DNA of 64,000 bases from Piliocolobus tephrosceles. Its lineage: Eukaryota; Chordata; Mammalia; Primates; Cercopithecidae. Within the stretch, counting starts at the first letter, position 1. Each line of letters starts with the position of its first letter. This document shows positions 10,819 through 23,312 of the stretch, piece by piece. The position numbers were made by a program, and so were the translations under genes. Under the pieces are notes generated by a model, which had not been told where the DNA came from, ran no database searches, and saw only the letters and a list, made by a program, of their open reading frames with translations. The stretch spans positions 24,625,581-24,689,580 of the forward strand of contig NC_045452.1 in assembly GCF_002776525.5 (NCBI RefSeq), written 5' to 3'.

Positions 10819-11424
10819 TGGCCGGGTGCGGTGGCTCACGCCTGTAACACCAGCATTTTGAGAGGCTGAGGCGGGTGGATCACCTGAGGTCAGGAGTTCA
10901 AGACCAGCCTGGCCAACATGGAGAACCCTTGTCTGTACTACAAATACAAAATTAGCTGGGCATGGTGGCGCATGCCTTAAAAAAACACAAAATCCCATCA
11001 TTGCTGGGCACAGCTCCTTCCCATGCATGCCCGAGCTTGTTGCCCAGGGTAGGGTCCCAATACTCAGCAAAGCCTTTGCTGCTTCTGTGCTTCCTTACAG
11101 TGTGGACCTCATAGAGTTGAGGGTTTTTTTTTGGTATTTTTTTTTGATGGAGTCTCACTCTGTCACCGAGGCTGGAGTGCAGTGGCACAAACTCGGCTCA
11201 CTGCAACTTCCACTTCCCAGGTTCAAACGATTCTCCTGCCTCATCCTCCGGAGGAGCTGGGATTACAGGTGCACACCACCACGCCCGGCTCATTTTCGTA
11301 TTTTAGTAGAGACGGTGTTTCATCATGTTGGCCAGGCTGGTCTCGAACTCCTGACCTCAGGTGATCCGCCCACCTAGGCCTCCCAAACTGCTGGGATTAC
11401 AGGCGTGAGCCACTGTACCCAGCC
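10819..11424. mobile_element. Truncated plus Alu (about 10819-10985) and full minus Alu (about 11131-11424)
   Basis: The first stops after catggtggcgcatgcc and continues into an A-run. The second is a full complement copy with an interrupted T-tail (ttttttttggtatttttttttgatgg). Confidence 0.85.
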
Positions 11425-12171
11425 TTGGCCAAGGTGTTCTTAAGATGAGACAGGATCTTCTTGTATAGCTCAAGGGCGACCCCAAGCCTTCACCGTGGTT
11501 ATCACGTTTGGGTCCCCTATGTAGAGGTGGCCTCAGGCAAGGGCCAGTGATGAACATCGGGCCCGGGTTCCTGCCCCATCTGTGTTCCTGCCCGTGTTGC
11601 ATCCAGCCCGTCTCTCGAGACAGCTTGTCGTTTCTCCTTGGGAAGGGGAGCGTGTGCCAGTGTGTCTGTCTCACTGGGATGATCTCTCCAGGTGCCCGAC
11701 TGCCCCCATCAGAGGGTGGCACAGACCTGGCCAGGCCTCTCGAGGGTATAGGCCCATGGCCAATGACTGCTGACTTCAGCCAGTTGCCCAGAGCGGCCCC
11801 TTGCCACTCTGCTCAGCGACCCCTGTGCCCTCTCCTGCCCTGCTCCCAGTGACGGCTGTCGGCGCTGCCCACCCACAGTGACTGGCTCCCTGCCAAGGCC
11901 AAGGCCTCTGTGTTCGTTCAATGAGTGGAAGAGTCTCTGGGAGGGGAAACCAGGAAGGTGACACTGGTGGAGTGTGATGACCAGGTCGTCTTGCCCTCTC
12001 CCTGCGTGGCCAGGTGGGCAGGGTGCTATCTCCATTCATAGGCGAGGACTTGGGTCCTGGGCCTCATGGCCTGGGAGGCAGTGGGGCTGCAGGCTTTGGG
12101 GTCCAGGGTAGGCCTGGGGAGCAGGGTGCTGGGACCCCAGGGCTCTGTGTGGAAGCCAAGGGCCAAGCCTT
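11425..12171. other. GC-rich non-repeat region, no gene recognised
   Basis: Frames of 114, 108 and 87 codons overlap on opposite strands and lack conserved motifs. I see no gene. Confidence 0.4.
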
Positions 12172-13273
12172 TCTTCTTTTTTTTTTTTTTTTCTTTTAAG
12201 ACAGAGTCTCGCTCTGTTGCCCGGGCTGGAGTGCAGTGGCGTGATCTCGGCTTACGGCAATCTCCACCTCCTGGGTTCAAGCAATTCTCCTGTCTCAACC
12301 TCCCTAGTAGTTGGGATTACAGGCACCTGCCACCATGCTTGGCTAATTGTGTGTGTGTTTGTGTGTGTTTGTGTGATGGAGTCTCACTCTGTTGCCCAGG
12401 CTGGAGTACAGTGGCACGATCTTGGCTCACTGCAAACACCACCGCCTCCCCCGTGTTCAAGTGATTCTCCGGCCTCAGCCTCCTGAGTAGCTGGGATTAC
12501 AGGCACACACCACCGTGCCCAGCTAATTTTTGTATATTTAGTAGAGAGGGGGTTTCTTTTTTGTTTTTTTTTTTTTTGAGACAGGGTCTCACTCTGTCGC
12601 CCAGGCTGGAGTGCAGTGGCTGGATCTCAGCTCACTGCAAGCTCCGCCTCCTGGGTTTACGCCATTCTCCTGCCTCAGCCTCCCGAGTAGCTGGGACTAT
12701 AGGCGCCCGCCACCTCGCCCGGCTAGTTTTTTTGTATTTTTTAGTAGAGAGGGGGTTTCACCATGATAGCCAGGATGGTCTCGATCTCCTGACCTCGTGA
12801 TCCGCCCGTCTCGGCCTCCCAAAGTGCTGGGATTACAGGCTTGAGCCACTGCGCCCAGCCTAGAGATGGGGTTTCACCATGTTGGCCAGGCTGGTCTCGA
12901 ACCCCTGACCTCAAGTGATCCACCCGCCTCAGCCTCCCAAAGTGCTGGGATTACAGGGGTGAGCCACCGTGCCCAGCTACGCCCTGCTAATTTTTGTATT
13001 TTTAGTAGAGACGGGGTTTTACCATATTGGCCGTGCTGGTCTTTACCTCTTGACCGCATGATCTGCCTGCCTCTGCCTGCCAAAGTGCTGGTATTACAGA
13101 TGTGAGCCACTGCCCCTGGCCACACCTGGCTAATTTTTTTTTTTGTAATTTTAGTAGAGACGTGGTTTCACCATGTTGGTCAGGCTGGTCTAGAACTCCT
13201 GACCTCAAATGATCTGCCCGCCTTGGCCTCCCAAAGTGCTGGGATTACAAGCATGAACGACTGCACCTGGCCT
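12172..13273 (-). mobile_element. Nested cluster of at least three minus-strand Alus
   Basis: Left parts of two Alus (about 12172-12350 and 12371-12556) are followed by a complete AluYRa-like copy (12557-12860). Three right-half segments follow (12861-12977, 12978-13123, 13124-13273). The innermost young copy splits the second Alu exactly at ggggtttc/tagagatggggtttc. A short (tgtgtgtttg)n run, 12350-12373, marks the outer break. Confidence 0.8.
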
Positions 13274-14565
13274 CAAGCCCTTCTTCTTAACCCCAGTGGA
13301 CTGGGACCCGAAGGAGGCCTCCACACCCCACGTTTCCTGTTAGGAAACTGTGAGACATCTTATACGCCCACGGAAAACCCCCACCCCAGATCCTGAAACA
13401 CAGTGCAAGGCCAGGTGATGTGGGGTGGGGGCCTGTCCCAGCCGTGTCCTCAGATGGCTCTGAAACCTAGCCAGTCTGTGGGAGACATTAGGGTGGAGGG
13501 TCGCCCTGCAGGGCTGCTGCCCTGGGATTGCCTCTGACTTCCTCTCACGCCCCCGTTCAAGCTGCCTTGACCTGTTATTTAAAATAAAGCAAAACACTCT
13601 GGAGCTAGGACAAGTCCCCATGTCAACAAACAAGTGGTTCCCCCAGGAAAGCAGGACAAAGGACCGTGCTGCCCAGGGTGGGGTCAGCCTTTTGGGAGCT
13701 GAGAGAGGACTTTGATTGTCCCTTGAGTCGTGGACACAGGTGACAGGCATCACCCACAGCTCTGGGCTAGCACTAACAGGCCACATCTGTCCCTGGGTGC
13801 CCATGGGGAGCAGAAGGAGGGGCGGAAAGGCCAGGGCCAGGCTGGAAGGGGAAGTGAGGCGAGGGGCGGAGGCCATGAAGGCTCCCCCAACCCCGTGGTC
13901 CTCCTCCTCGACTATTTCCCAGGCCCCCTCCCTGCTGTCCAGCTCGGGGGTCAGCTAAGGCAAGTCCCCAGGAAGTGACCTGGACAGATCCTTTGCCGGA
14001 CTCCAAAGGCTGCCTCTGGAAGAGCTCCCAGGCATGCGAGGGACCCATGGGAAAGGGGTATTGGGGAGAGGGCACCCCGGATCAGCTCAGCCACCTCGTT
14101 CAGTGGCAGCACCTGTCCCGACAGGCAGACGAGGCTGTGGGCTCCAACAGGCCTGGTTAGCACCTTTCGGCTGCTCATTCTCTGTGAGACCATGGGCCGT
14201 TCAGAGCCTCGGTTTTCTCACCTGTAAATTAGGAAGAGTAATCATCCTTCCCTCCCAGGTTGGGGTGACGCACTGGTTACTGGGGGCTGTGCAGGGAGGG
14301 GTCTCTCCCAATCCCCCTCCATCTGTGAGGGCTGTGGTTCTGGGAACTTGTGGCCTCCTCCTGCCATCCTCCCAGGACACAGGACAAGCTCTCTGTGTCC
14401 ACTCAGCTTCGGCCTTAACCAAATTACTCCAATTCTGGCAGAGTTCCTCTGCAAACGCACAAGACCAGCAGATTAAAAATCAGCCACAGCCGCGTGACGC
14501 ATGGATTGGGGGTTCCAGACTGGCAGGGGATTTTTCGGGTTTTTTTTTCTTTTCTTTTCTTGACA
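13274..14565. other. Unique region with a MIR fragment; no gene recognised
   Basis: About 14160-14300 (gtgagaccatgggccgttcagagcctcggttttctcacctgtaaa) is a plus-strand MIR core. The 178-codon minus frame at 13876-13340 has no recognisable domain and is probably fortuitous. Confidence 0.45.
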
Positions 14566-14848
14566 TATTTTTTTGAGACAGGGTCTTCCTCTGTTGCCCT
14601 GGCTAGAGTGCAGTGTTGTGATCACAGCTCACTGCAGCCTCAACCTCCCGGGCTCAGGTGATCTTTCCGCCTCAGCCTTCCAAGGAGCTGGGACTACAGG
14701 CACATGCCACCACGCCCGGCTGATTTTTTTGATCTTTCGTGGTCTTACTATGTTACTCAGGCTGGTCTTGAACTCCCGGGCTCAAGTGATCTGCCACCTT
14801 GGCCTCCCAAAGTGCTGGGATTGCAGGCATGAGGCACCGTGCCTGGTC
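14566..14848 (-). mobile_element. Alu (J type)
   Basis: An old complement Alu (ggctagagtgcagtgttgtgatcacagctc) with many substitutions. Confidence 0.87.
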
Positions 14849-14865
14849 CTGACGGAGGACTTTTC

Positions 14866-14957
14866 TTTTCTTTTTTTTTTTTTTTTGAGACGGAGTCTCG
14901 CTCTGTCGCCCAGGCTGGAGTGCAGTGGCCGGATCTCAGCTCACTGCAAGCTCCGCC
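14866..14957 (-). mobile_element. 5'-truncated young AluY
   Basis: Only a T-tail and the 3' part as far as ctcactgcaagctccgcc are present, flanked by the perfect 15-bp duplication gacggaggacttttc (14851-14865, 14958-14972). A genuine truncated insertion, not a deletion. Confidence 0.93.
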
Positions 14958-15149
14958 GACGGAGGACTTTTCTAAGAGCGAGGAAGAAGTCAAAGGGGTG
15001 GCCCCGGCTGTTATCAAAGTACCTTTGGGGTTCAGGGGGAATTCCAGGGAGACATTCTGTGTCCCCCAGGCCCTGACAGCTGCCTGCTACAGGAAAGTTT
15101 CTGTTTCTGCCACTCTGGACAGAGCAAGACCCCGTCTCTAAAAATATTT

Positions 15150-15784
15150 TTTATTTTATTTTATTTTGAGAAGGAGACTTGCTCGCTCACCCAGGCTGGA
15201 GTGCAATGGAGTGATCTCGGCTTACAGAAACCTCCACCTCCTGGGTTCAAGTGATTCTCTCACCTCAGCCTCCTGAGTAGCTGGAATTACAGGCATACGC
15301 CACCATGCCCAGCTAATTTTTTTTTTTTTTTTTTGAGACGGAGTCTCGCTCTGTCACCCAGGCTGGAGTGCAGTGGTGCGTAATCTCGGCTCATTGCACC
15401 CTCTACCTCCTGGGTTCAAGTGATTCTCATGTCTCAGCCTCCTGAGTAGCTGGTATTCCACACGCCTACCACCATGCCCGGCTAATTTTTGTTTTTGTTT
15501 CTTTTTTTTGAGACGGAGTTTCGCTCTTGCCCAGGCTAGAGTGCAATAGCATGATTTTGGCTCACTGCAACCTCCGCCTTGCGGGTTCAAGTGATTCTCC
15601 TGCCTCAGCCTCCCAGGTAGCTGGGATTACAGGCATGTACCACCATGCCTGGCTAATTTTGTATTTTTAGTAGAGACGGGTTTCTTCATGTTGGTCAGGC
15701 TGGTCTCAAACTCCCAGCCTCAGGTGATCTGCCTAGGCCTCCCAAAGTGCTGGGATTACAGGCGTGAGCCACCGTGCCTAGCCT
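15150..15784 (-). mobile_element. Nested minus-strand Alus
   Basis: Three successive left halves (about 15150-15316, 15317-15490, 15500 onward) but only one complete right half, ending gtgcctagcc at about 15782. Later Alus have landed near the 'gctaatttt' site of earlier ones. Confidence 0.8.
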
Positions 15785-16180
15785 AAAAATAAATTAATAA
15801 ATAGAATGACTAACTCTGAACAGGACAGTTATATCTGCCACTGCCTTGACTTCTCGACTTTCCGGCCTCTAGAACTTTGAGAATGAAGTGTCTGTTGTTT
15901 AGAAGCCTCCTGGTCCTGGGGTATTTGTCACACCTGCCCAAATAGGCTAAGATGGGACCCTTCTGGGTGTTCGGGTCAAACCTGGCCTCAGAAACTGGTG
16001 ATGTTTCCTTAGGAGGCTGCCCATGGTGTGGTCCTGACGACACACCAGCAGCACGCCACCCTCTCGACCTGGGCCTGTCCCTGGCTAGCTGAGTTTTAAG
16101 CCTCTCTCTGGTGACATCTGGCTTTGGAGAAGGTTCTATCTCTGGCACAGCATTTAGATGTAGCTAAAAATACATCATTG
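15785..16180. other. Non-Alu sequence, no gene recognised
   Basis: A 112-codon minus frame at 16148-15810 shows no conserved motif. No splice or RNA features were identified. Confidence 0.35.
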
Positions 16181-17467
16181 GCCAGGCGTGATGGTTCACG
16201 CCTGTAATCCCAGCACCCTGGGAGGCTGAGGCAGGTGGATCACCTGAGGTCAGGAGTTTAAGACCAGCCTGGCCAACATGGCAAAACCCCATCTCTACTA
16301 AAAATACAAAAAGAAGGTCAGGCGTGGTGGCTCACACCTGTAATCCCAGCACTCTGGGAGGCCGAGGCGGGTGTATCACGCAGTCAGGAGATCGAGACCA
16401 TCCTGGTCAACATGGTGAAACCCTGTCTCTACTAAAATTACAAAGAATTAGCTGGACGTGGTGGTGTGTGCCTGTGCTGGGATTACAGGCTTGAGCCACC
16501 GCGCCCAGCTTATGATTTTTTTTTTCTTTTTTTTTTAGAGACAGAGTCTTACTGTTCCGCCAGAGGCGGGAGGTAATGCAGGTATTCACAGGTGTGATCA
16601 TAGAGCCTCCAGCCTCAAACTCCTGGACTCAAGTGATCCTCCTGCCTCAGTCTCCTGAGTAGCTGGGACTACAGGTGTGCACCACTGTGACGATAGAAAT
16701 TCATTTTCTCACAACTCTAGAGGCCGGAAGTCTAAGATCAAGGTGTCAGTGGCGTTGGTGTCTTCTGAGGCCTCTATCCTTGGCTTGTGGGTGGCCACCT
16801 TCTCCTTCCCAGGTCTTCATACTGTCTTCCTTCTGTGTGTGTTTATGTCCTCATCTCTTCTTTTTTTGGGGGGGCAGATTCTCATTCCGTCACCCAGGCT
16901 GGAGTGCAGTGGTGCAATCTTGACTCACTGCAGCCTTGACCTCCCAGGCTCAGCTGCTCCCACCTTGGCTCCTCTAGTAGCAGGGACTTCAGGCACACAC
17001 CACAGTGACCAGCTAATTTTTTTCTTCCCCTTTTTTGAGATAGAGTCTCCCCTTTTTTGAGATAGAGTCTCACAGGCTGGAGTGCAGTGGTGCAATCTTG
17101 GCTCACTGCAACTTCTGCCTCCCGGTTCAAGCGATTCTTGTGCCTCAGCCTCCTGACTAGCTGGACTACAGGCACCCGTTAAAATGCCCGGCTAATTTTT
17201 ATATTTTTAGTAGAGATGGGGATTCACCATGTTGGCCAAGCTGGTCTCAAACTCTTGACCTCAGGTGATCTACCTGCCTTGGCCTCCCAAAGTGCTGGTA
17301 TTACAGGCATGAGCCACCGCACCCAGCCCTAATTTTCGTATATTTTTGTAGAGATGAGGTCTTGCCATGTTGCCCAGGCTGGTCTTGAACTCCTGGGCTC
17401 AAGTGATCTGCCTGCCTTGGCCTCCCAAAGTGCTGGGACTACAGGAGTAAGGCTCCCATGCCCAGCC
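16181..17467. mobile_element. Cluster of partial Alus in both orientations
   Basis: Plus-strand pieces at about 16181-16312 and 16315-16476. Minus-strand pieces at about 16477-16690, 16862-17020, 17040-17332 and 17333-17467. A 22-bp exact tandem duplication (ccccttttttgagatagagt plus ct) occurs at 17027-17048 and 17049-17070. Confidence 0.75.
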
Positions 17468-17867
17468 TAATCTCTTCTCATAAGGATAGTATGACCTTTT
17501 TAAAAAACTTAAATACCCACCCATATGATCTTATTTGAACTTAAATACCCCTTTACCCTCTCTCCAAATACGGTCCCATTCTGAGGTACTGGGAGTTAGG
17601 GTTTCAGCCAGTGGATCTGGAGGTACATAATTCGTCACAACAAGCAGGTTTTCCTGCCTTCTCAGCACAGTGTGACCTGTTTCACTTTTCTTGCTAGAGG
17701 AAAGGGGACATTGAATGGTGTCTATCGTTTGAACATCTCTGCCTTTAGTGTCAAAAATTAATCAGTTTTCTGCTGCAAATAATTATTTTTTGCTTGTTCT
17801 GGAAAAAAAAAAAAAACCCCTATGGATTTAGAGAATACAAGTGCCCACTTCAAAAAAGAGCTCCCGG
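17468..17867. other. Non-Alu sequence, no gene seen
   Basis: AT-rich sequence with an A14 run at about 17803 and no recognisable feature. Confidence 0.35.
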
Positions 17868-18147
17868 CTAGGCGTGGTGTCTCACACCTGTAATATCAGC
17901 ATTTGGGAGGCCAACGCAGGAGGATTACGAGGTCAGGAGTTTGAGACCAGTCTGACCAACATGGTGAAACCCCATCTATACTAAAAATACAAAAATTACC
18001 CGGGCGTGGTGGCATATGCCTGTAATCCCAGCTACTCAGGAGGCTGAGGCAGGAGAATCACTTGAACCCAGGAGGCAGAGGTTGCAGTGAGCCGAGATTG
18101 CACCATTGCACTCCAGCCTGGGTGACAGAGCGAGACTCTTGTCTCAA

Positions 18148-18185
<38 letters not shown>
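17868..18185 (+). mobile_element. Alu with long A-tail
   Basis: A full plus copy ending in an uninterrupted run of about 34 A. Confidence 0.9.
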
Positions 18186-18188
<3 letters not shown>

Positions 18189-18621
18189 CTTGGCCTCTTC
18201 CACACTCACAGCTGCATCACAGCCACTGCCAGGAGCTGGGGTTAGGTGGAGGCCAGTTAGTCCCTGCGGGCTCCTGGCTGTCCTGCCTGCTTGCTCTTTC
18301 CAGCTGCAACTGCAGAGTAGCTGGCGCGGGACCCTCTCTGCATTTGCATGACTCCCCTGCCCCTTGTTTATGTTTACAAGATTGTCCACGTGGCGGGATC
18401 CACATGACTCCTGCATGCCTCCTGAATCACTTTGAGCCATATATTCTAGCTCTGAGAATTGGGAATAAAACCTAATACCATAATAACAAGGGAAATGCAA
18501 ATTTAACACATGGAGACTCTAACCAGCAAATCAGATGCCAACACCGCAGCCGAGGTGAGCTGGCGCAGTCCTGGGGCTCGCGCCCAGCCCCTGAGGATGT
18601 AAGGATTGTTAAGAACATGGG
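18186..18621. other. Non-Alu sequence, no gene recognised
   Basis: Contains an octamer-like ctgcatttgcatgact near 18338-18353 but no promoter context. No homology recognised. Confidence 0.35.
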
Positions 18622-18919
18622 GCTAGGTGGGGCTTACGCCTGTAATTCCAGCACTTGGAGAGGCCAAGGAGGGAGGATCACCTGAGGTCAGGAGTTTGAG
18701 ACCGACCTGGCCAACATGGCGAAACCATCTCTACTAAAAAGACAAAAAATTAGCCGGGCGTGGTGGCGTGCATCTGTAATCCCAGCTACTTGGGAGGCTG
18801 AGGCAGGAGAATCACTTGAACCCGGGAGGTGGAGGTTGCAGTGAGCCAAGATCCAGTCATTACAATCCAGCCTGGGCGACAAGAGCGAAAGTCCGTCTCA
18901 AAAAAAAAAAAAAAAAAAT
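18622..18919 (+). mobile_element. Alu (S type)
   Basis: A full plus copy beginning ggctaggtggggcttacgcc and ending in an A-run. Confidence 0.88.
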
Positions 18920-19719
18920 CTTGCAAGAAGATGTGAGCACCTAGAAGAGACAGGATCCAAGGCCAGGCAGTGGTGCAGCAGGTGAGTCCGAGCACTGGCA
19001 CCCATGACTCCGCCATTCAGCAGCTGTCATCACAGACCCTCTCTGGCCATGGCCGTCTCATCTGTGAGTTGAGGATAAATATATTTTGCAGGGTGCAGAG
19101 ACGCAAAGTCCCTTGGGCAGTGGGCTCCTCCCTCTGCTATTCTGCCTGTCCTGAACCCTCCCCATACCTCCCCAACCTGCCCCCCAACTGTGGGACACCC
19201 CCAGGAGCAACCATTGTTATGTGACATCACCACTTGGCCACTCTTAATTGGTCAGGGGGCAGGCCCTGACCAGTGCCAATCAAGAGTCCTTTCCTGGGAT
19301 TTTAGTTAACCTCGAGTGAGGGCTCAGTGGCTCAGGCAGAGGGAGCTGGAAGGGCTGGCATCCCTGCTCCCCTGCTAGAAAGCCGTCTAGAGTGGAAGAG
19401 GAGGAAGCCAGGAGGCGAGGAGTGGGTGTCGTGGGTGTTAGCGGTGCTGCTTGGGGCGGTCTCCGAGGCTGCATCCCTGCCCACCCTGGGCGACAGTTTC
19501 CCTGTGCCGCGGCACTGAGTCACCAAGACCCCCATGGCAGCGTCTGCCTCCTTGCCCACCTGTAAGTCGCCCTCAGCATTCTCCCATCTTCTTCCCCACT
19601 CCCATAGACAAAACAAAACACTATGTCAAAAGCTTTGATGCGTAATATTGGTTTTGTGAGAGATTCACGAGGCTGGACGCCACCCAGCTCAGTTTCTCCA
19701 ATTTCTTCTTCTTCATCAT
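18920..19719. other. Unique GC-rich sequence, no gene recognised
   Basis: Imperfect inverted homology surrounds 19240-19285 (cactcttaattggtcaggg versus ccctgaccagtgccaatcaagagt), a possible long stem. No coding homology. Confidence 0.4.
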
Positions 19720-20930
19720 CTTTTTTTTTTTTTTTTTTGAGATGGAGTTTCACTCTTGTTGCCCAGGGTGGAGTGCAATGGCACGATCTTGGCTCACCGC
19801 AACCTCCGCCTCCCGGGTACAAGTGATTCTCCTGCCTCAGCCTCCCAAGTAGCTGGGATCACAAGCACGGCTAGTTTTGTATTTTTATTAGAGACGGGGT
19901 TTCTCCTTGTTAGTCAGGCTGGTCTCAAACTCCTGACCTCAGATGATCTGCCCACCTCGGCCTCCCAAAGTGCTGAGATTACAGACGTGAGCCACTGCGC
20001 CTGGTCCCAATTTCTTTTCTTACTTACTCTAAGCTCCCCTGCTCTACCCCCTTATCCACACCGGACCACTGGTCTCAAACTGAGTAGCTGGGATTACAGG
20101 CGCGTGCCATCACACCCAGCTAATTTTTGTATTTTTAGTAGAGATGGGGTTTCACCGTGTTGGCAAGGCTGGTCTTGAACTCCAGACCTCAAGTGATCCA
20201 CTGGCCTCAGCCTCCCAAAGTGCTGGGATTACAGGCGTGAGCCACCTCACCCGGCCAAAAATGTTTAAAGTTTTTTCTTCTCCTCCAAACTCATGTTAAA
20301 ATTATCTCCTCTTTCGATGTGGAGGAATTTAGCTTCACAACACCACAAAACCATGGGCCGGGGGCAGTGGCTCATGTCTGCAATCCATGCCTGGTCAGCA
20401 TGGTGAAACCCCATCTCTACCAAAAATACAAAAATCAGCCAGACACAGCGGGGAATACTTGTAATCCCAGCTACTTGGGAGGCTGAGGTGGGAGAATCGC
20501 TTGAACCGGGGAGGCGGAGCTTGCAGTGAGCCGAGATCGTGCCACTACACTCCAGCCTGGGCAACAGAGCGAGACTCTGTCTCAAAAAAAATAAAAATAG
20601 GCCGGGCGCGGTGGCTCAAGCCTGTAATCCCAGCACTTTGGGAGGCCGAGACGGGCGGATCACGAGGTCAGCAGATCGAGACCATCCTGGCTAACACGGT
20701 GAAACCCCGTCTCTACTAAAAAATACAAAAAACTAGCCGGGCGAGGTGGCGGGCGCCTGTAGTCCCAGCTACTCGGGAGGCTGAGGCAGGAGAATGGCGT
20801 AAACCCGGGAGGCGGAGCTTGCAGTGAGCTGAGATCCAGCCACTGCACCACAGCCTGGGCGACAGAGCGAGACTCCGCTTTAAAAAATAAATAAATAAAA
20901 ATAAAATAATAAAAATAAAAATAAACCCCA
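19720..20930. mobile_element. Alu cluster: minus, partial minus, partial plus, plus AluYRa-like
   Basis: Minus Alu about 19720-20006; partial minus about 20079-20256; partial plus about 20353-20597, missing part of the left arm; full plus AluYRa-like copy 20599-about 20885 (gctcaagcctg, actagccgggcgaggtggcgggcgcc) with an (aaata)n tail to about 20930. Confidence 0.87.
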
Positions 20931-22016
20931 CAAAACCAAGTCCAGAGTCCCCCAGAAGTGGTCACTTGTTTTTCTGCAAACAGGTACGTACCTGGGGGTC
21001 TCTATTCCCCTCACACCCAACACGGGGGAAATTTGGGAGGCCTTGCCCAGAGGGACTGTGCAGTGTTTCTGGGGACACTGGGACCTTCTCTGATCTAAGG
21101 CCCAGCCCTGCTCCCAATGTCTAGGGCTGTAGGTTTTGGCTGGGGAAGGCCTGTGGTTGGAGGGAACCACCTGCACCCCTGGGGCTGTGGTGTTTACTTC
21201 TGTTGGGGTCAAATGCAGCTGGAGTCAGTCCCACCCATGTCTTGGACCCCACATAGTAGCTGCTTGGGCCCTCACGCGGGCCAAACTCCTGGTTCCTGAA
21301 AGGTGAGAAGGTTGGTGTTTTTGCCGAGGATTTTGTTTCCGATGGGAGGAGGCCACTTAGGCAATGCCCTGCCTCCTCATGAATGGAACAGGGTGGGGCC
21401 CTCACCTCAGATCTCCAGGCCCTTCCTGCCTCTGACTGAATCTTCTGAAAGCCGGGGCCTGTGAGGGCTCCCCAGGTGGCTCCTGGGTGGCCCGCTGTGG
21501 CCAAGCCCTCCCTGTGGGAAAGGATGCAGGTGTGCAGCCTCAAACACTGGTCCCGCTGTCTCTGAGATGTTGATGGGTGGGGACCAGTCTCTAGGCCTGA
21601 GCCTGCTCAGTGCCACCCAAGGCCACTTCAGCCACACCCCGATAATGCGGTTTTGGGTTTTGTTCTCAGGGACAGCTCACTGCCTCTCACTTCCTTTTCT
21701 AGTATTAGCATCATCAGCAAGGGAAGCTGAAGAGTGGGGAGGCTGCTAGGCCTCCACAGTTTCCTAGAGAGGCTGCGCTCCCAACTGCTCCCCCAGCTGC
21801 TCCCCCGGCCACCTCCTGCCCGGCCCAGTTCTCCCCCCAGTCACACTGTGGGGCTTGGTGCAGAAGTTTCTCTGGTCTGAGAGAAGTCCACGAATCCCGG
21901 TGACTCTCCTGACACTGGCGTGGCCCTTGCGGGGGCTGCTGGGCAATGGGCCCCAGGGACAGGGACTTTGTGACTGTGAGTCCCCATAGATGCCAGAGCC
22001 CCAGGCTTCCTTGTGT
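20931..22016. other. Unique region, no gene recognised
   Basis: A 140-codon minus frame at 21543-21121 and several shorter frames lack any family motif. No exons identified. Confidence 0.4.
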
Positions 22017-23053
22017 TTTGTTTTTTGTCTGAGCTGCAGTCTCATTCTGTCACCCAGAATGGAGTGAAGTGGTGCAGTCTCGGCTCGCTGCAGCCTCTGC
22101 CTCTCAGATTCAAGTGATTCTTGTGCCTCAGCCTCCCGAGTAGCTGGGATTACAGGCGCATTGCCACCACGCTCGGCTAAATTTTTGGTGTTTTTAATAG
22201 AGACAAGGTTTCACCATCTTGGCCAGGTGCCTCAAGCCTGTAATCCCAGCACTTTGGGAGGCCGAGGCAGGCGGATCACCTGAGGTTAGGAGTTCGAGAC
22301 CAGCCTGGCCAACATGGCAAAATCTCGTCTCTGCTAAAAATATGAAAATTAGCCAGGCATAGTGGCGTGAACCTATAATCCCAGCTACTCTGGAGGCTGA
22401 GGCAGGAGAATGGCTTGAACCTGGGAAGTGGAGGTTGCAGTGAGCCGAGATCGCACCATTGCACTCCAGCCTGAGCGACAGGGAGAGAATGAGGAAAAGG
22501 AAGGGAGGAAGGCAGGAAGGGAGAAAGGGAGGGAGGGATAAAATACTGATACAATGGCCAGGTGCAGTGGCTCACACCTATAATCCCACACTTTTAGGAG
22601 GCTGAGGCAGGAGGATTGCTTGAACCCAGGAGTTCAAAACCAGGCTGGGCAACATAGTTAGATACTTTCTCTGTCAAAAAAAAGAAAAAAATAAAAAGAA
22701 GAAAATACTGATGCAATGTTTAAAAAACAATAATGATAATTTTCTTTCTTTTTTTGGGGGGGGGGGCGGGGACAGAGTCTTGCTCTGTCACCCAGGCTGG
22801 AGTGCAGTGGTGCGATCTTGGCTCATTGCAACCTCCACCTCCTGGATTCAAGTGATTCTCCTGCCTCAGCCTCCACAGTAGCTGGAATTACAGGCATGCA
22901 CCACCACGCCTGGCTAATTTTTTTGTATTTTTAGTAGAACCAGGGTTTCACCATGTTGGTCAGGCTGGTCTTGAACCTCTGACCTCAAATGATCCGCCCA
23001 CCTCGGCCTCCCAAAGTGCTAGGATTACAGGCATGAGCCACCATGCCCAGCCA
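22017..23053. mobile_element. Alu cluster with purine-rich linker
   Basis: Partial minus 22017-22218 joins directly to plus 22219-22490, whose tail became a (ggaa/ggga)n tract to about 22540. Then a partial plus at about 22556-22690 and a full minus at about 22747-23053 preceded by a G9 run. Confidence 0.82.
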
Positions 23054-23312
23054 TTTTTCTTTTGTTGGTTTTTGAAGACTAGTCAAGTGCAGTAGTGAGA
23101 AGGGGGAAGGAGTTGGATCTGTAACTGACTGTGAAGAATCGATTGAGGCAACTTGCTACCTTTGGACCAATAATAATTTTTAGCCAACCGTGCTAGTGAA
23201 AGGCTGAATTATTCTTCTGTTCTTTCAGTGGAAAATGATATTACAAAACTGGTTGTCTTTTCAAAAGATGATCTGAGAGTATTCAGGGGAGAAACGTAAA
23301 ATACAAAGTACT

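Noticed and set aside
13340..13876. 178-codon minus-strand frame
   Set aside because: No recognisable domain, overlaps several frames on the other strand, GC-rich region; probably chance.
18335..18356. Octamer ATTTGCAT as an immunoglobulin-type promoter
   Set aside because: No V-segment, recombination signal or coding exon nearby; a single octamer occurs often by chance.
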